A stretch of 64,000 nt of DNA, taken from Bacillota bacterium (lineage in GTDB: Bacteria; Bacillota; UBA4882; UBA8346). Numbering within the stretch: position 1 is the stretch's first letter; each line of letters starts with the position of its first letter. The notes beneath the pieces were generated by a model. It was not told the DNA's origin, ran no database searches, and worked only from the letters and a program-made list of their open reading frames with translations. The stretch spans positions 62,001 through 126,000 of the forward strand of contig JAEYRX010000064.1 of the NCBI GenBank assembly GCA_023435225.1, read 5' to 3'. The translations under genes and the position numbers were made by a program. Of the stretch, positions 25,727-34,569 are shown one piece after another.

Positions 25727-26809
25727 ATGTTGAAACAACTTAATTATCGAAAACTAATCCTGGCTTTTACGGCTTTCATTGTATTAACTGTTTTTTCAGC
25801 CGGTACATTCTCCAATCAGGTAGCAGCAGCTCCTTATGATTTAACCGGTTCCACGGTAGTGGCTGATATTGCAGAGCAAAGCTCTCCGGCTGTTGTCTGG
25901 ATAATTTCAACTTATGAAACTCAAGACCCTACTCAAAGGTTTTTCTTCGATCAACCCCGGAACTCACAAGGTTTAGGGAGTGGTTTCTTCTTTAATGAAA
26001 ACGGCTCCATTTTAACCAATGCTCATGTGGTAGCCGGTGCTAAAACCATTGAAGTAACTTTAAAAGACCAAAAAAACCCGGTTACGGCTACTTTAGTCGG
26101 TATTGATCAAGAATTAGACTTGGCTGTTCTTAAAGTCAATCTCCCTAACAAGGTTCCTTACTTAAAATTCGGCGATTCGGAAAAAGCCCGGATTGGCGAA
26201 TGGGTAATAGCGATCGGTAATCCCCTTGGTCTGGATCATACTGTTACCCTAGGTATCATCAGTGCCAAAGGCCGGCCTTTGATGGCCAGTCAAGGATCAG
26301 GTAATTCCCAATCATATGAGGACATGATCCAAACGGATGCGGCCATTAATCCCGGAAATAGCGGTGGTCCACTACTTAACCTTCACGGAGATGTGATCGG
26401 TATTAATACTGCTGTAAGCGCAGCCGGTCAGGGACTTGGGTTTGCCATCCCTATTAACTCGGTTAAATCCATCTTAAATGAATTGATAACCAAAGGAAAA
26501 ATCAGTCGCCCCTGGCTCGGTGTATACCTAATGGATTTGAAAGTTGTCAGCGCCAGAGCAAAATTACAGCTTGGTTTAGCCAGGTATTCCGAAGGGGTTC
26601 TTATTGATCCGGTTCCAAATTCTCCGGCATCACAGGCTAACTTGCAACAATATGATTTAATCACTGAGTTTAACCACCAAAAAGTGGCTGATTCCAATGA
26701 ATTAATCAACTTAATTAAGAAACAAAAGGTAGGGGCTAAAGTAAACTTAACAATTATACGTGACGGCAAAGAATATAATGTTGATTTAGTACTCCAGGAA
26801 AAACCCTGA
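25727..26809 (+). CDS. HtrA/DegP-type serine protease with one PDZ domain
   Basis: 360 residues from ATG 25727 (GAGGTGAT upstream; the GTG at 25718 overlaps it). An N-terminal signal or anchor (LILAFTAFIVLTVFSAGTF) is followed by a trypsin-like domain with the triad His100 (LTNAHVVAG), Asp131 (LDLAVLKV) and Ser212 (NPGNSGGPLL), then one PDZ domain (SPASQANLQQYDLITEFNHQ). It degrades or refolds damaged envelope proteins, probably in the periplasm given the diderm context. It is convergent with folB with only 3 bp between the stops. Confidence 0.95.
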   Translation: MLKQLNYRKLILAFTAFIVLTVFSAGTFSNQVAAAPYDLTGSTVVADIAEQSSPAVVWIISTYETQDPTQRFFFDQPRNSQGLGSGFFFNENGSILTNAHVVAGAKTIEVTLKDQKNPVTATLVGIDQELDLAVLKVNLPNKVPYLKFGDSEKARIGEWVIAIGNPLGLDHTVTLGIISAKGRPLMASQGSGNSQSYEDMIQTDAAINPGNSGGPLLNLHGDVIGINTAVSAAGQGLGFAIPINSVKSILNELITKGKISRPWLGVYLMDLKVVSARAKLQLGLARYSEGVLIDPVPNSPASQANLQQYDLITEFNHQKVADSNELINLIKKQKVGAKVNLTIIRDGKEYNVDLVLQEKP

Positions 26810-26812
26810 TAA

Positions 26813-27175
26813 CTATTTTTGATTGGTAATTTCTACTTCAACCGCATCCATCGGACCACCAACCGGTGGTTGCGGTTTTCTTACTCTAACAGTGACTATT
26901 TCAAATTGGCACCGCCCGGTAATACGGTCCATAATCGCAGTAGCAATTGCTTCCACCAAATTGTACTTCCCTTCTTCAACTATCTCCCGGGCGATTTGAT
27001 AGATAAGTACATAATTGGTGGTCTCCGTAAAATCATCGCTTTTCCCAGCTTTAATAAAATCACCGACCACTTCCACATCAACTTCTATTCTTTGGCCTAA
27101 CTCTTTTTCAGCCTGATATACTCCATGATGACCATAAAAAACCATATTTTTTAAAGATAATTTAGTTAAAGTCAT
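26813..27175 (-). CDS. folB: Dihydroneopterin aldolase FolB
   Basis: 120 residues from ATG 27175. YGHHGVYQAEKELGQRIEVD near the start, TTNYVLIYQ in the middle and VRVRKPQPPVGGPMDAVEVE at the end are the family signatures. It converts dihydroneopterin to 6-hydroxymethyl-dihydropterin in folate synthesis. It stands alone here; no folP or folK is adjacent. A GTG four codons upstream is an alternative start, but AGGTGAT fits ATG 27175 better. Confidence 0.95.
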   Translation of the reverse strand: MTLTKLSLKNMVFYGHHGVYQAEKELGQRIEVDVEVVGDFIKAGKSDDFTETTNYVLIYQIAREIVEEGKYNLVEAIATAIMDRITGRCQFEIVTVRVRKPQPPVGGPMDAVEVEITNQK

Positions 27176-27240
27176 ATCACCTATCACCCATCTTTTTCTG
27201 TCTAATATTCTTTTTCCATTATCATTTCTCTTTTACCTAT

Positions 27241-27258
27241 TGTCAATTATTATTGACA
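27241..27258. promoter_or_regulatory. Candidate operator overlapping the nadA -35
   Basis: Perfect 7-bp inverted repeat TGTCAAT/ATTGACA around TATT. Its right half contains the TTGACA -35 box, a typical repressor position. Firmicute nadABC operons are commonly controlled by NiaR; whether this matches NiaR is not established here. Confidence 0.5.
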
Positions 27259-27281
27259 AATTGAACATCCAAAAGTAAAAT
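27253..27281 (+). promoter_or_regulatory. Promoter of nadABC
   Basis: TTGACA, 17-nt spacer, TAAAAT. Transcription would start near 27288, about 33 nt before nadA. Confidence 0.75.
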
Positions 27282-27320
27282 TAGGATAATTTATTACTTA
27301 ATCTATGGAGGCGCTGTTTG

Positions 27321-28241
27321 ATGTCGGGAAGCGATTTTACTAATGAAATCTCCACTATTAACCGGCTTCGTAAAGAACTGGATGCAATTATCCTGGCTCA
27401 TAATTATCAGCTTGATGAAGTTCAGGAAATAGCCGATATTGTAGGGGATTCCTTAGCGCTTAGTCAAGTAGCCGCTAAAACCCCTGCTAAAATTATCATT
27501 TTTTGTGGAGTCCATTTTATGGCAGAAAGCGCCGCTATTCTTTCACCAGAAAAAACCGTTATTTTACCTGATGAGACCGCCGGTTGCCCAATGGCCGAAA
27601 TGGCTGAAGCTACCGAGGTTTTAAAATGGCGTGAACTTTATCCGGATGCGGCTGTAGTTTCTTATGTAAACTCCACCGCTGCTGTTAAAGCGGTCAGTGA
27701 TTATTGTTGCACTTCCGCCAATGCCGTTAAATTGGTCCGCAATATTCCTGAAAAAGAACTCATTTTCTTACCGGACCAAAACTTAGGCCACTATGTCGCA
27801 ACCCAGGTCCCGAAGAAAAAAATCCATATCTGGCCTGGTTATTGTCTAACCCATCACCGGGTAACTCCGGAAGATGTTTGGAAAGCCAAACAATTCCATC
27901 CTGATGCTTTAGTCTTGATTCATCCCGAATGCCGTTCCGAAGTTATCGAATTAGCCGATTACATAGGAAGTACATCTCAGATTATTGAATATGCCAAAAA
28001 AAGCCCGGCATCGGAATTCATTATCGGTACCGAAATGGGGATTCTTCATAGCCTAAAAAAGGAAAACCCGGAAAAAACTTTTTATGTTTTAAGCCCCGGT
28101 TTGGTATGCCCAAATATGAAACTAACTACGATACCGAAAGTTTTGTCAGCCTTACAAAAATTAAAACCGGTTATAACGGTTGCGCCGGAAATACGTGAAA
28201 AAGCAGGAAAAGCGCTTGACCGGATGTTACAATATATCTGA
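27321..28241 (+). CDS. nadA: Quinolinate synthase NadA
   Basis: 306 residues from ATG 27321 with GGAGGC upstream. LDAIILAHNYQLDEVQEIAD at the N-terminus and three cluster Cys are visible: FCGVHFMAES, CCTSANAV and GLVCPNMK. It condenses iminoaspartate with dihydroxyacetone phosphate to quinolinate, using a 4Fe-4S cluster. It is first in nadA-nadB-nadC, with nadB starting 16 bp after its stop. Confidence 0.97.
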   Translation: MSGSDFTNEISTINRLRKELDAIILAHNYQLDEVQEIADIVGDSLALSQVAAKTPAKIIIFCGVHFMAESAAILSPEKTVILPDETAGCPMAEMAEATEVLKWRELYPDAAVVSYVNSTAAVKAVSDYCCTSANAVKLVRNIPEKELIFLPDQNLGHYVATQVPKKKIHIWPGYCLTHHRVTPEDVWKAKQFHPDALVLIHPECRSEVIELADYIGSTSQIIEYAKKSPASEFIIGTEMGILHSLKKENPEKTFYVLSPGLVCPNMKLTTIPKVLSALQKLKPVITVAPEIREKAGKALDRMLQYI

Positions 28242-28257
28242 AAGCCGGTGCTTTGCG

Positions 28258-29844
28258 ATGCCTAACGATTTTTCCGTCAATTTACCGTCAGTAACCGATT
28301 CCGCCCACTTTATTGTGATTGGCAGTGGAATTGCCGGCCTTTATACCGCCCTGCTTTTAAGTAAATCCAATCGTGTAATTCTGCTAACCAAAGCCTCTCT
28401 TAATGAAAGCAATACATATTACGCTCAAGGCGGCATTGCTGCCGCTATCGGAATAAATGATTTTCCGGAACTCCATTACCAGGATACAATCATGGCTGGA
28501 GCCGGTTTATGTAACTCCGAAGCTGTTTTAGCTCTGGTTTATGAAGGGGTCAACCGGGTTAAGCACCTAATTGAACTTGGAATCCCTTTTGATCAAAAAC
28601 AGGAACAAATCTCATTGACCAGGGAAGCGGCCCACAGTCGTCGGCGAATTCTGCATGCCGACGGAGATGCTACCGGGCGTGAAATATCTAAGTCATTAAT
28701 AACTCTACTTCGGCAATCAGGTGTTCAAATCTATGAAGAACATTATGTATTGTCACTACTTACCAAAAATGAACGATGTTGCGGTGTAGTGACAATTCAT
28801 AATCAACAACTAAATTCATTCTTAGGTGGAGCTGTGATTCTCTGTTCAGGAGGGCTTGGTCAGCTTTATGGTAAAACCACCAATCCGGGGATTGCTACCG
28901 GGGATGGTATGATGTTAGCTCACCGTGCCGGTGCTATTTTACAAGACATGGAGTTTATTCAGTTTCACCCGACCGCTCTTTATATGCCGCCGGCGCCGTC
29001 ATTTTTAATCTCGGAAAGTGTGCGTGGTGAAGGAGCTATACTATTAAACAATTCCGGCGAACGTTTCATGCCGAAATATCATCAATTGGCTGAACTAGCG
29101 CCTAGAGATGTGGTAGCACGCTCCATATTCACGGAAATACAACGGGAAAACTCTTCTCACGTTTTTTTAGATATCAGAAAAATGGAACCGGAGTTAATTC
29201 GGACCCGTTTTCCAAATATTTCTAACACTTGTTTACGGTATGGATTGGATATAACCAAACAACCAATTCCGGTAGCACCGGCGGCTCATTATATAATGGG
29301 AGGCGTTCTTACTAACCTCCAAGGTCAAACTTCAATACCCGGTCTATTTGCCGCCGGAGAAACGGCGGTAACCGGTGTTCATGGCGCTAATAGGTTGGCT
29401 AGTAACTCTTTACTTGAAGGGCTTGTTTTTGGAGGAAGGATTGCCGAATATTTGGTCGGACAAGTTACTGACCCTCCTAGATCAACCAATAATATTCAAG
29501 CCTTTTATCCGAAAAACACTATTGGGAATACCGATCTCAAATCCATGCAAGAGCAGCTTCACCAGATTACAGATCGTTATTTGGGTATTGTCAGAGACCG
29601 GCTTGGTCTTGAGGAAGCTTTAAAAATGTTCCGTTCCATATCAAAAGAGAATCAATTATTTGAAATAAATCCGGCCAGGTGTGAACTTCAAAATTTATAT
29701 GACTTAGCGGAGATAATTGCCCGGGCGGCATTAATCCGCACTGAAAGCCGGGGGGGACATTACCGGTCCGATTTTCCGGAACCTGATCCTAACTGGCGAA
29801 AACATATTTCAGTTCAACAATCACAGTTTGAGGTGGCGGAATGA
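28258..29844 (+). CDS. nadB: L-aspartate oxidase NadB
   Basis: 528 residues from ATG 28258. FAD-binding FIVIGSGIAGLYTALLLS, the substrate region THYAQGGIAAA-like stretch TYYAQGGIAAAIG, REAAHSRRRILHADGDATG and the C-terminal helical domain are as in NadB. It makes iminoaspartate for NadA. The open frame extends upstream to 28180 over nadA, but the homology begins after 28258. It overlaps nadC by 4 bp (ATGA). Confidence 0.97.
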   Translation: MPNDFSVNLPSVTDSAHFIVIGSGIAGLYTALLLSKSNRVILLTKASLNESNTYYAQGGIAAAIGINDFPELHYQDTIMAGAGLCNSEAVLALVYEGVNRVKHLIELGIPFDQKQEQISLTREAAHSRRRILHADGDATGREISKSLITLLRQSGVQIYEEHYVLSLLTKNERCCGVVTIHNQQLNSFLGGAVILCSGGLGQLYGKTTNPGIATGDGMMLAHRAGAILQDMEFIQFHPTALYMPPAPSFLISESVRGEGAILLNNSGERFMPKYHQLAELAPRDVVARSIFTEIQRENSSHVFLDIRKMEPELIRTRFPNISNTCLRYGLDITKQPIPVAPAAHYIMGGVLTNLQGQTSIPGLFAAGETAVTGVHGANRLASNSLLEGLVFGGRIAEYLVGQVTDPPRSTNNIQAFYPKNTIGNTDLKSMQEQLHQITDRYLGIVRDRLGLEEALKMFRSISKENQLFEINPARCELQNLYDLAEIIARAALIRTESRGGHYRSDFPEPDPNWRKHISVQQSQFEVAE

Positions 29845-30671
29845 ACCAGTTAATATTAAAAAATATTATTGAAAATGCCTTATTGGAAGATTTACAGGCT
29901 GGAGACATTACTTCGGAAGCTATATTCAGGTCAGATGTAAATAAAAAGGCTGTTTTTATAGCTAAAAGCACCGGGATAATTGCCGGATTACCGGTGATAA
30001 ATGAAGTTTATCACCAATTAAACCCGGAAGTTATTTGCGCCAATATTGTAGCAGACGGCACAGAAGTTGCCCCCGGGACTATAATTGGAACCATTAATGG
30101 TTCCATAAAAACCATCCTCGCCGGTGAACGGGTGGCACTTAACTTTATGCAACGCCTTTCAGGTATAGCTACTCAAACCGCTAAATTGGCTAAATTGATC
30201 GCCAACTATCCGGCCAAAGTAGTAGATACCCGCAAAACAACTCCCGGTCTCCGGATGTTGGAAAAGTATGCAGTACGGATGGGCGGCGGGCAAAACCACC
30301 GCTTCAATCTGGCTGATGCCATCCTAATTAAAGATAACCACATCGCCGCTTGCGGATCTATTACCGAAGCGGTAAACCGGGCTCGTAGCTTTATTCCACA
30401 TACCATGACGGTGGAAGTTGAGTGTGAAACCAGGGAACAAGTTCAGGAAGCACTGACGGCTAAAGCGGACATAATTATGCTGGATAATATGACCCCGGCG
30501 GAAATAGCGGAGCTGGTTAAACTCATCGATCACCGGGCTATTGTGGAAGCATCAGGAAATATCAATGAAACAACAATTATTGATATAGCTGCTTCCGGAG
30601 TGGATATTATTTCGGTAGGAGCCTTAACTCACTCAGTCAAAGCCCTGGATATTAGTTTGGAGATTGATTGA
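29841..30671 (+). CDS. nadC: Nicotinate-nucleotide pyrophosphorylase NadC
   Basis: 276 residues. LLEDLQAGDITSEA at the N-terminus, VDTRKTTPGLRMLEKYAVRM, GGGQNHRFNLADAILIKDNH and the C-terminal barrel strands (IIMLDNMTP, VEASGNI, DIISVGALTHSV) are typical. It converts quinolinate and PRPP to nicotinate mononucleotide. With NadA and NadB it completes de novo NAD synthesis from aspartate. GAGGTGGCG precedes the ATG. Confidence 0.97.
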   Translation: MNQLILKNIIENALLEDLQAGDITSEAIFRSDVNKKAVFIAKSTGIIAGLPVINEVYHQLNPEVICANIVADGTEVAPGTIIGTINGSIKTILAGERVALNFMQRLSGIATQTAKLAKLIANYPAKVVDTRKTTPGLRMLEKYAVRMGGGQNHRFNLADAILIKDNHIAACGSITEAVNRARSFIPHTMTVEVECETREQVQEALTAKADIIMLDNMTPAEIAELVKLIDHRAIVEASGNINETTIIDIAASGVDIISVGALTHSVKALDISLEID

Positions 30672-30729
30672 CCATAAAAATCCGTGTTAATCCGTGCAAA
30701 TCATGTCTAAAATAAACTTATTTAAATAT

Positions 30730-30814
30730 ATATGATGAAAAAAGTTTTGGGTAAAACATCCACATCCTTAAGGCCGGTTGTGAATGGCAAATAGTTGAAC
30801 TTTTTTCATCATAT
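30730..30814. repeat. 85-bp element with perfect 17-bp inverted ends
   Basis: ATATGATGAAAAAAGTT at 30730-30746 is repeated as its exact reverse complement at 30798-30814. The interior can extend the fold (CATCCACA against TTGTGAATG). It lies between the convergent nadC and rhomboid genes, and the stem contains A6/T6 runs, so a two-way terminator is one reading; a decayed mobile element is another. Confidence 0.7.
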
Positions 30815-30824
30815 GAATCAAGGA

Positions 30825-30875
30825 ATATATGTTGCCTTGAAAATATACATCCAAAAAACTTATTTCAACATATAT
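30825..30875. repeat. Second inverted repeat after nadC
   Basis: ATATATGTTG (30825-30834) and CAACATATAT (30866-30875) are perfect reverse complements with a 31-nt loop, directly following the 85-bp element. Possibly a second termination structure for the rhomboid gene. Confidence 0.5.
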
Positions 30876-30905
30876 AGTTAAGATAGTACTAGTAAAACAC
30901 ATTTT

Positions 30906-32453
30906 CTATTGAATCCCAATATCCTTTAATGCCTTTTGCAGATCCGGGTCATTAGGGTTAATATTTTGAGCAGCTTTTAATTCTTCACCGGCTTTTATAT
31001 AGTCACCGTTATAGTAATAAATCCGTCCCAGAAAATAATGGCCATAAAAAGGTGAAATCTCTTTCAGAGAAACAGCATGTTCTTCAGCTTCTTCGTATTT
31101 TTGCTGGATAATCTCAGTTTGAACCACTAACAATAAAGCTTTGGCACGTAGTAGTAAATTTCCATTACTTAATCCGATCATTTTTTCCCCGGTTATCTCA
31201 GCTTCTTTAGCATCTTTGATATTGAATCGTTGTTGGGTTAGGAAACGATTAAATTTATAATAGGTAATGTTTTGCGAGGTATGAAATCCAAAGTAAAGTC
31301 CGAAGATAACAATTAGTATTAAAAGCCCAAATCTTAAAACCCTATTAATAAACCCAGCATTGTTTTCTCTTACTTTAATTGCATAAGCAGCTAAAAATCC
31401 ACCGGTTAATCCTCCTAAATGCCCAAAATTATCAATTCCCGGGATGGAAAAACCAATTCCGATATTAATTAATAGAACGACAAATACGTTATAACCGAAG
31501 TATTTCTTATAAATTTTCGGTTTTTCAATCCCATAGTAAATCAAGGCTCCCAATAAACCGAAGATTGCTCCCGAAGCGCCAATCGATGGATTAATTGAAA
31601 AGATAAAACTGGCTATACTTCCGAATATACCGGCCAAAAAATAAACAATAGCAAACTTATAATGACCATAGATTCTTTCTACTATATTTCCCACAACATA
31701 AAGTGAGTAACAGTTTAAGGTTAAATGCAAAATATTCCGGCCATCATGAAGAAAGACCGGGGTAATTAACCTCCAATATTCTCCCGCCATAATCAACCAA
31801 TTTTCTTTGGCTCCAATTATGATATTTAAATTATCATAACTTATATTTTTGATTTGCGAGTAAAAGTAAAGTATCAGCCAAACAATTACGTTAATCCCGA
31901 TTAATGTATATGTAAGAAATGGTTTTCTCGCTTTAAAGTCTATATTATACTCTTTTTCGCGCAAGGATAATAACCGGTCGATATCCGGCTCACTTTCAAA
32001 TTCCGGGCCAAGATCCTTCATATTAGCTCTTAAAATTGGTTCCACTTCACTCTGACTCAAAGGCGTTCTGTTTATTTTGGAAATCTCTTTCCCAGCCATA
32101 TTTACCACATAACAAGAAAAATGTTTTTTATCAACACTCTTATTATTTAGGCCGTTTTCAATAGCGGCAACTTTTCCCGGGTCCGGGAGATCGGTAAAAA
32201 CAAATACTGCTATTAGATGAAATATTTGATGATAGTCGCCGGTAATCAATAAATTATAATCGGCCTGTAATTTCTCTTCTATGACCGCCTCGTTTAAGAG
32301 GTCTCCATCAAGTAATTGGAGTACAAAATAAGTATCCCGGTTATACTTTTGCAAAACGGGAAAGATTACCATAGAATCAGTCCTGCGAACCGGTTCATAA
32401 TCACGCTCCAAAATTAAATTAGTATAAACAGCATTAATATAGCGATTCTTCAT
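30906..32453 (-). CDS. Rhomboid intramembrane serine protease with cytosolic N-domain and TPR tail
   Basis: 515 residues from ATG 32453 (GAGGTGGAGG upstream). About 170 N-terminal soluble residues precede the rhomboid core, which has HLTLNCYSL (conserved His/Asn), the catalytic Ser in SIGASGAIFGLLGALIYYG and the catalytic His in NFGHLGGLTGGFLAAY. Seven membrane helices are followed by TPR-like helices (YYNGDYIKAGEELKAAQNIN). This layout resembles B. subtilis GluP (YqgP), which acts in membrane protein quality control with FtsH; ftsH is the neighbouring gene 200 bp upstream on the same strand, which supports that reading. Confidence 0.93.
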   Translation of the reverse strand: MKNRYINAVYTNLILERDYEPVRRTDSMVIFPVLQKYNRDTYFVLQLLDGDLLNEAVIEEKLQADYNLLITGDYHQIFHLIAVFVFTDLPDPGKVAAIENGLNNKSVDKKHFSCYVVNMAGKEISKINRTPLSQSEVEPILRANMKDLGPEFESEPDIDRLLSLREKEYNIDFKARKPFLTYTLIGINVIVWLILYFYSQIKNISYDNLNIIIGAKENWLIMAGEYWRLITPVFLHDGRNILHLTLNCYSLYVVGNIVERIYGHYKFAIVYFLAGIFGSIASFIFSINPSIGASGAIFGLLGALIYYGIEKPKIYKKYFGYNVFVVLLINIGIGFSIPGIDNFGHLGGLTGGFLAAYAIKVRENNAGFINRVLRFGLLILIVIFGLYFGFHTSQNITYYKFNRFLTQQRFNIKDAKEAEITGEKMIGLSNGNLLLRAKALLLVVQTEIIQQKYEEAEEHAVSLKEISPFYGHYFLGRIYYYNGDYIKAGEELKAAQNINPNDPDLQKALKDIGIQ

Positions 32454-32653
32454 TAAGGCCTCCACCTCTTCAACCATATAGAATTCAGAAGTCAGGAGCC
32501 GGAATTCAGAAGTGTTAAGTAAGATTACTAAGCCTTAGATTTGATTTTCTTGCGATTTCCGGATTCCGGATTCATATTTTCCCCTTCAAATAAAAACAAA
32601 GGAACCGAAGCAAGTTATGCGCCTCGTTTCCCCTAGATTATTAATAAAAAGAA

Positions 32654-34492
32654 TTAGGCCTCCGTAGTTACCGTATCCTCATCCTTCTTTGGATCTTCAC
32701 CCAGTAATGCCAGGAATTCTTCGCCTTCAATAGTTTCTTTTTCCAGTAACGTTTTGGCGATGGCTTCCAGTAAATCACGATGTTCATTAATAATAGATGT
32801 AGCTCTCTCAAAGGAATTATCCATAATACGTTTGATTTCCTTATCAATAGCAGCGGCTATCTCTTCACTATAGTTTTTCTCCCGGGTAAAATCACGACCC
32901 AAGAAAATCTGTTCTTCATGGCCGTGGCCAAAAGTCATATAACCAAGTTCATCGCTCATACCATACTCAGTGGTCATTTTGCGGACCAGCTTGGTACCCC
33001 GTTCCAGATCATTACGGGCGCCGGTACTAATTTCTCCAAGAGCAATTACCTCAGCCGCTCTTCCTCCCAGTGAAAAAACAACATTCTCTAAAAGCTCGGT
33101 CCTGGTGCTATAATGTTTATCTTCCAATGGAAGCGCTAGAGTATATCCGCCGGCCATTCCCCGCGGGATAATGGAAACCTTATGAATGGGGTCTACAGTT
33201 GGCAAATAATGACCGACTAAAGCATGCCCCGCTTCATGATAAGCGGTTAACTCCTTCTCTTTGGCGCTCATTATCTTGCTTTTCTTTTCGGGACCGGCAA
33301 TAACGCGTTCTATAGCATCCTCACATTCATCCATAGCGATCTTCTTTTTATTTCGCCGGGCTGAGAGTAAGGCGGCTTCATTAAGCACATTAGCCAGATC
33401 AGCCCCGGTAAACATCGGTGTCTGTCTTGCTAAAACCTTCAAATCAACATCCTGAGCCAATGGTTTCCCTTTGGAATGCACTTTTAAAATATCTTCCCGG
33501 CCTTTGATATCAGGGATATCCAATGTTACTTGCCGGTCGAATCTACCCGGTCTTAATAAAGCCGGATCTAAAACATCAGGCCGGTTGGTGGCCGCCAACA
33601 ATATAATTCCTGAATTCGGTTCAAAGCCGTCCATTTCAACTAAAAGTTGATTCAAGGTTTGTTCCCTCTCATCATGCCCGCCACCTAAACCAGCGCCTCT
33701 TTGACGGCCAACCGCATCAATTTCATCTACAAACACAATACAAGGAGCGCTTTTTTTAGCTTGATCGAATAAATCTCTGACCCGGGATGCTCCCACACCG
33801 ACAAACATCTCCACGAAATCGGAACCACTGATACTAAAGAACGGTACACCCGCTTCCCCGGCAACAGCTTTGGCCAAAAGTGTTTTACCGGTACCAGGCG
33901 CCCCCACTAATAAAACTCCTTTGGGAATTCGCGCTCCTAACTCGGTAAACCGCCTTGGTTGCCGTAAAAAGTCAACGATTTCCACCAATTCCTCTTTTGC
34001 CTCATCTTCACCAGCCACATCGTCAAAAGTTACTTTGGTCTTATCTTCAGTATGAAGCCTGGCCCTACTCTTTCCGAATGACAAAGCCTTATTACCGGTA
34101 TTCTGCATCTGATTTAGGAGAAACAACCAAAATATTATAAAAAGTACAATGAAACCGAGATTGGGCAAGATAATAGCCCACCATCCATTTCCAGCATTAG
34201 AGAAAGAAATCTTAACCCCGTTTTTTCGCAAAGTCTCATAAAAGATCTCCGGATGGTTCACCGGACCTTCAGTCCGGTATTTCTTAATTTCACCGCGTTG
34301 CTTACCCTGAATAGTACCGTCGTTATTATTAACAGCCGCATCAACTATTTTCCCGGACTCCGCTCGTTGCATAAATTGATCGAATTTGAGTTGTTCGACT
34401 TGTTCTTGTGGATTCATAAATTTAACCACTAATAATAGGGTAATAATCGCAACCGCAAAATACAAAAAAATTTCTCGAGCCACTTTAAGCAA
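32654..34492 (-). CDS. ftsH: ATP-dependent zinc metalloprotease FtsH
   Basis: 612 residues from TTG 34492, chosen because GGAGG lies seven bases upstream; an upstream ATG adds 15 unrelated residues. Two N-terminal membrane helices enclose a periplasmic domain. The AAA module has Walker A GAPGTGKT (about 197), Walker B CIVFVDEIDA, the FVGVGASRVRDLF pore region and the ATNRPDVLDPALLRPGRFDR arginine-finger region. The zinc motif is HEAGH (about 419). It degrades membrane and regulatory proteins. The spoIIE-tilS-ftsH order is classic for Firmicutes, but hpt, usually between tilS and ftsH, is absent. Confidence 0.97.
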   Translation of the reverse strand: MLKVAREIFLYFAVAIITLLLVVKFMNPQEQVEQLKFDQFMQRAESGKIVDAAVNNNDGTIQGKQRGEIKKYRTEGPVNHPEIFYETLRKNGVKISFSNAGNGWWAIILPNLGFIVLFIIFWLFLLNQMQNTGNKALSFGKSRARLHTEDKTKVTFDDVAGEDEAKEELVEIVDFLRQPRRFTELGARIPKGVLLVGAPGTGKTLLAKAVAGEAGVPFFSISGSDFVEMFVGVGASRVRDLFDQAKKSAPCIVFVDEIDAVGRQRGAGLGGGHDEREQTLNQLLVEMDGFEPNSGIILLAATNRPDVLDPALLRPGRFDRQVTLDIPDIKGREDILKVHSKGKPLAQDVDLKVLARQTPMFTGADLANVLNEAALLSARRNKKKIAMDECEDAIERVIAGPEKKSKIMSAKEKELTAYHEAGHALVGHYLPTVDPIHKVSIIPRGMAGGYTLALPLEDKHYSTRTELLENVVFSLGGRAAEVIALGEISTGARNDLERGTKLVRKMTTEYGMSDELGYMTFGHGHEEQIFLGRDFTREKNYSEEIAAAIDKEIKRIMDNSFERATSIINEHRDLLEAIAKTLLEKETIEGEEFLALLGEDPKKDEDTVTTEA

Positions 34493-34539
34493 GAATAGAC
34501 CTCCCTCCGACAAAAACACCTGTTTTTGCCATGTCAAAT

Positions 34540-34568
34540 ATTATACCATAGTCAAAATATGAATACAA
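34540..34568 (-). promoter_or_regulatory. Probable ftsH promoter
   Basis: Minus strand TTGTAT, 17-nt spacer, TATAAT. The -10 is perfect and the -35 is weak. It sits between the tilS stop and the ftsH start. Confidence 0.5.
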
Positions 34569-34569
34569 T

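Noticed and set aside
28180..28257. N-terminal extension of NadB
   Set aside because: It overlaps the end of nadA in another frame and has no homology to NadB; the family start fits ATG 28258.
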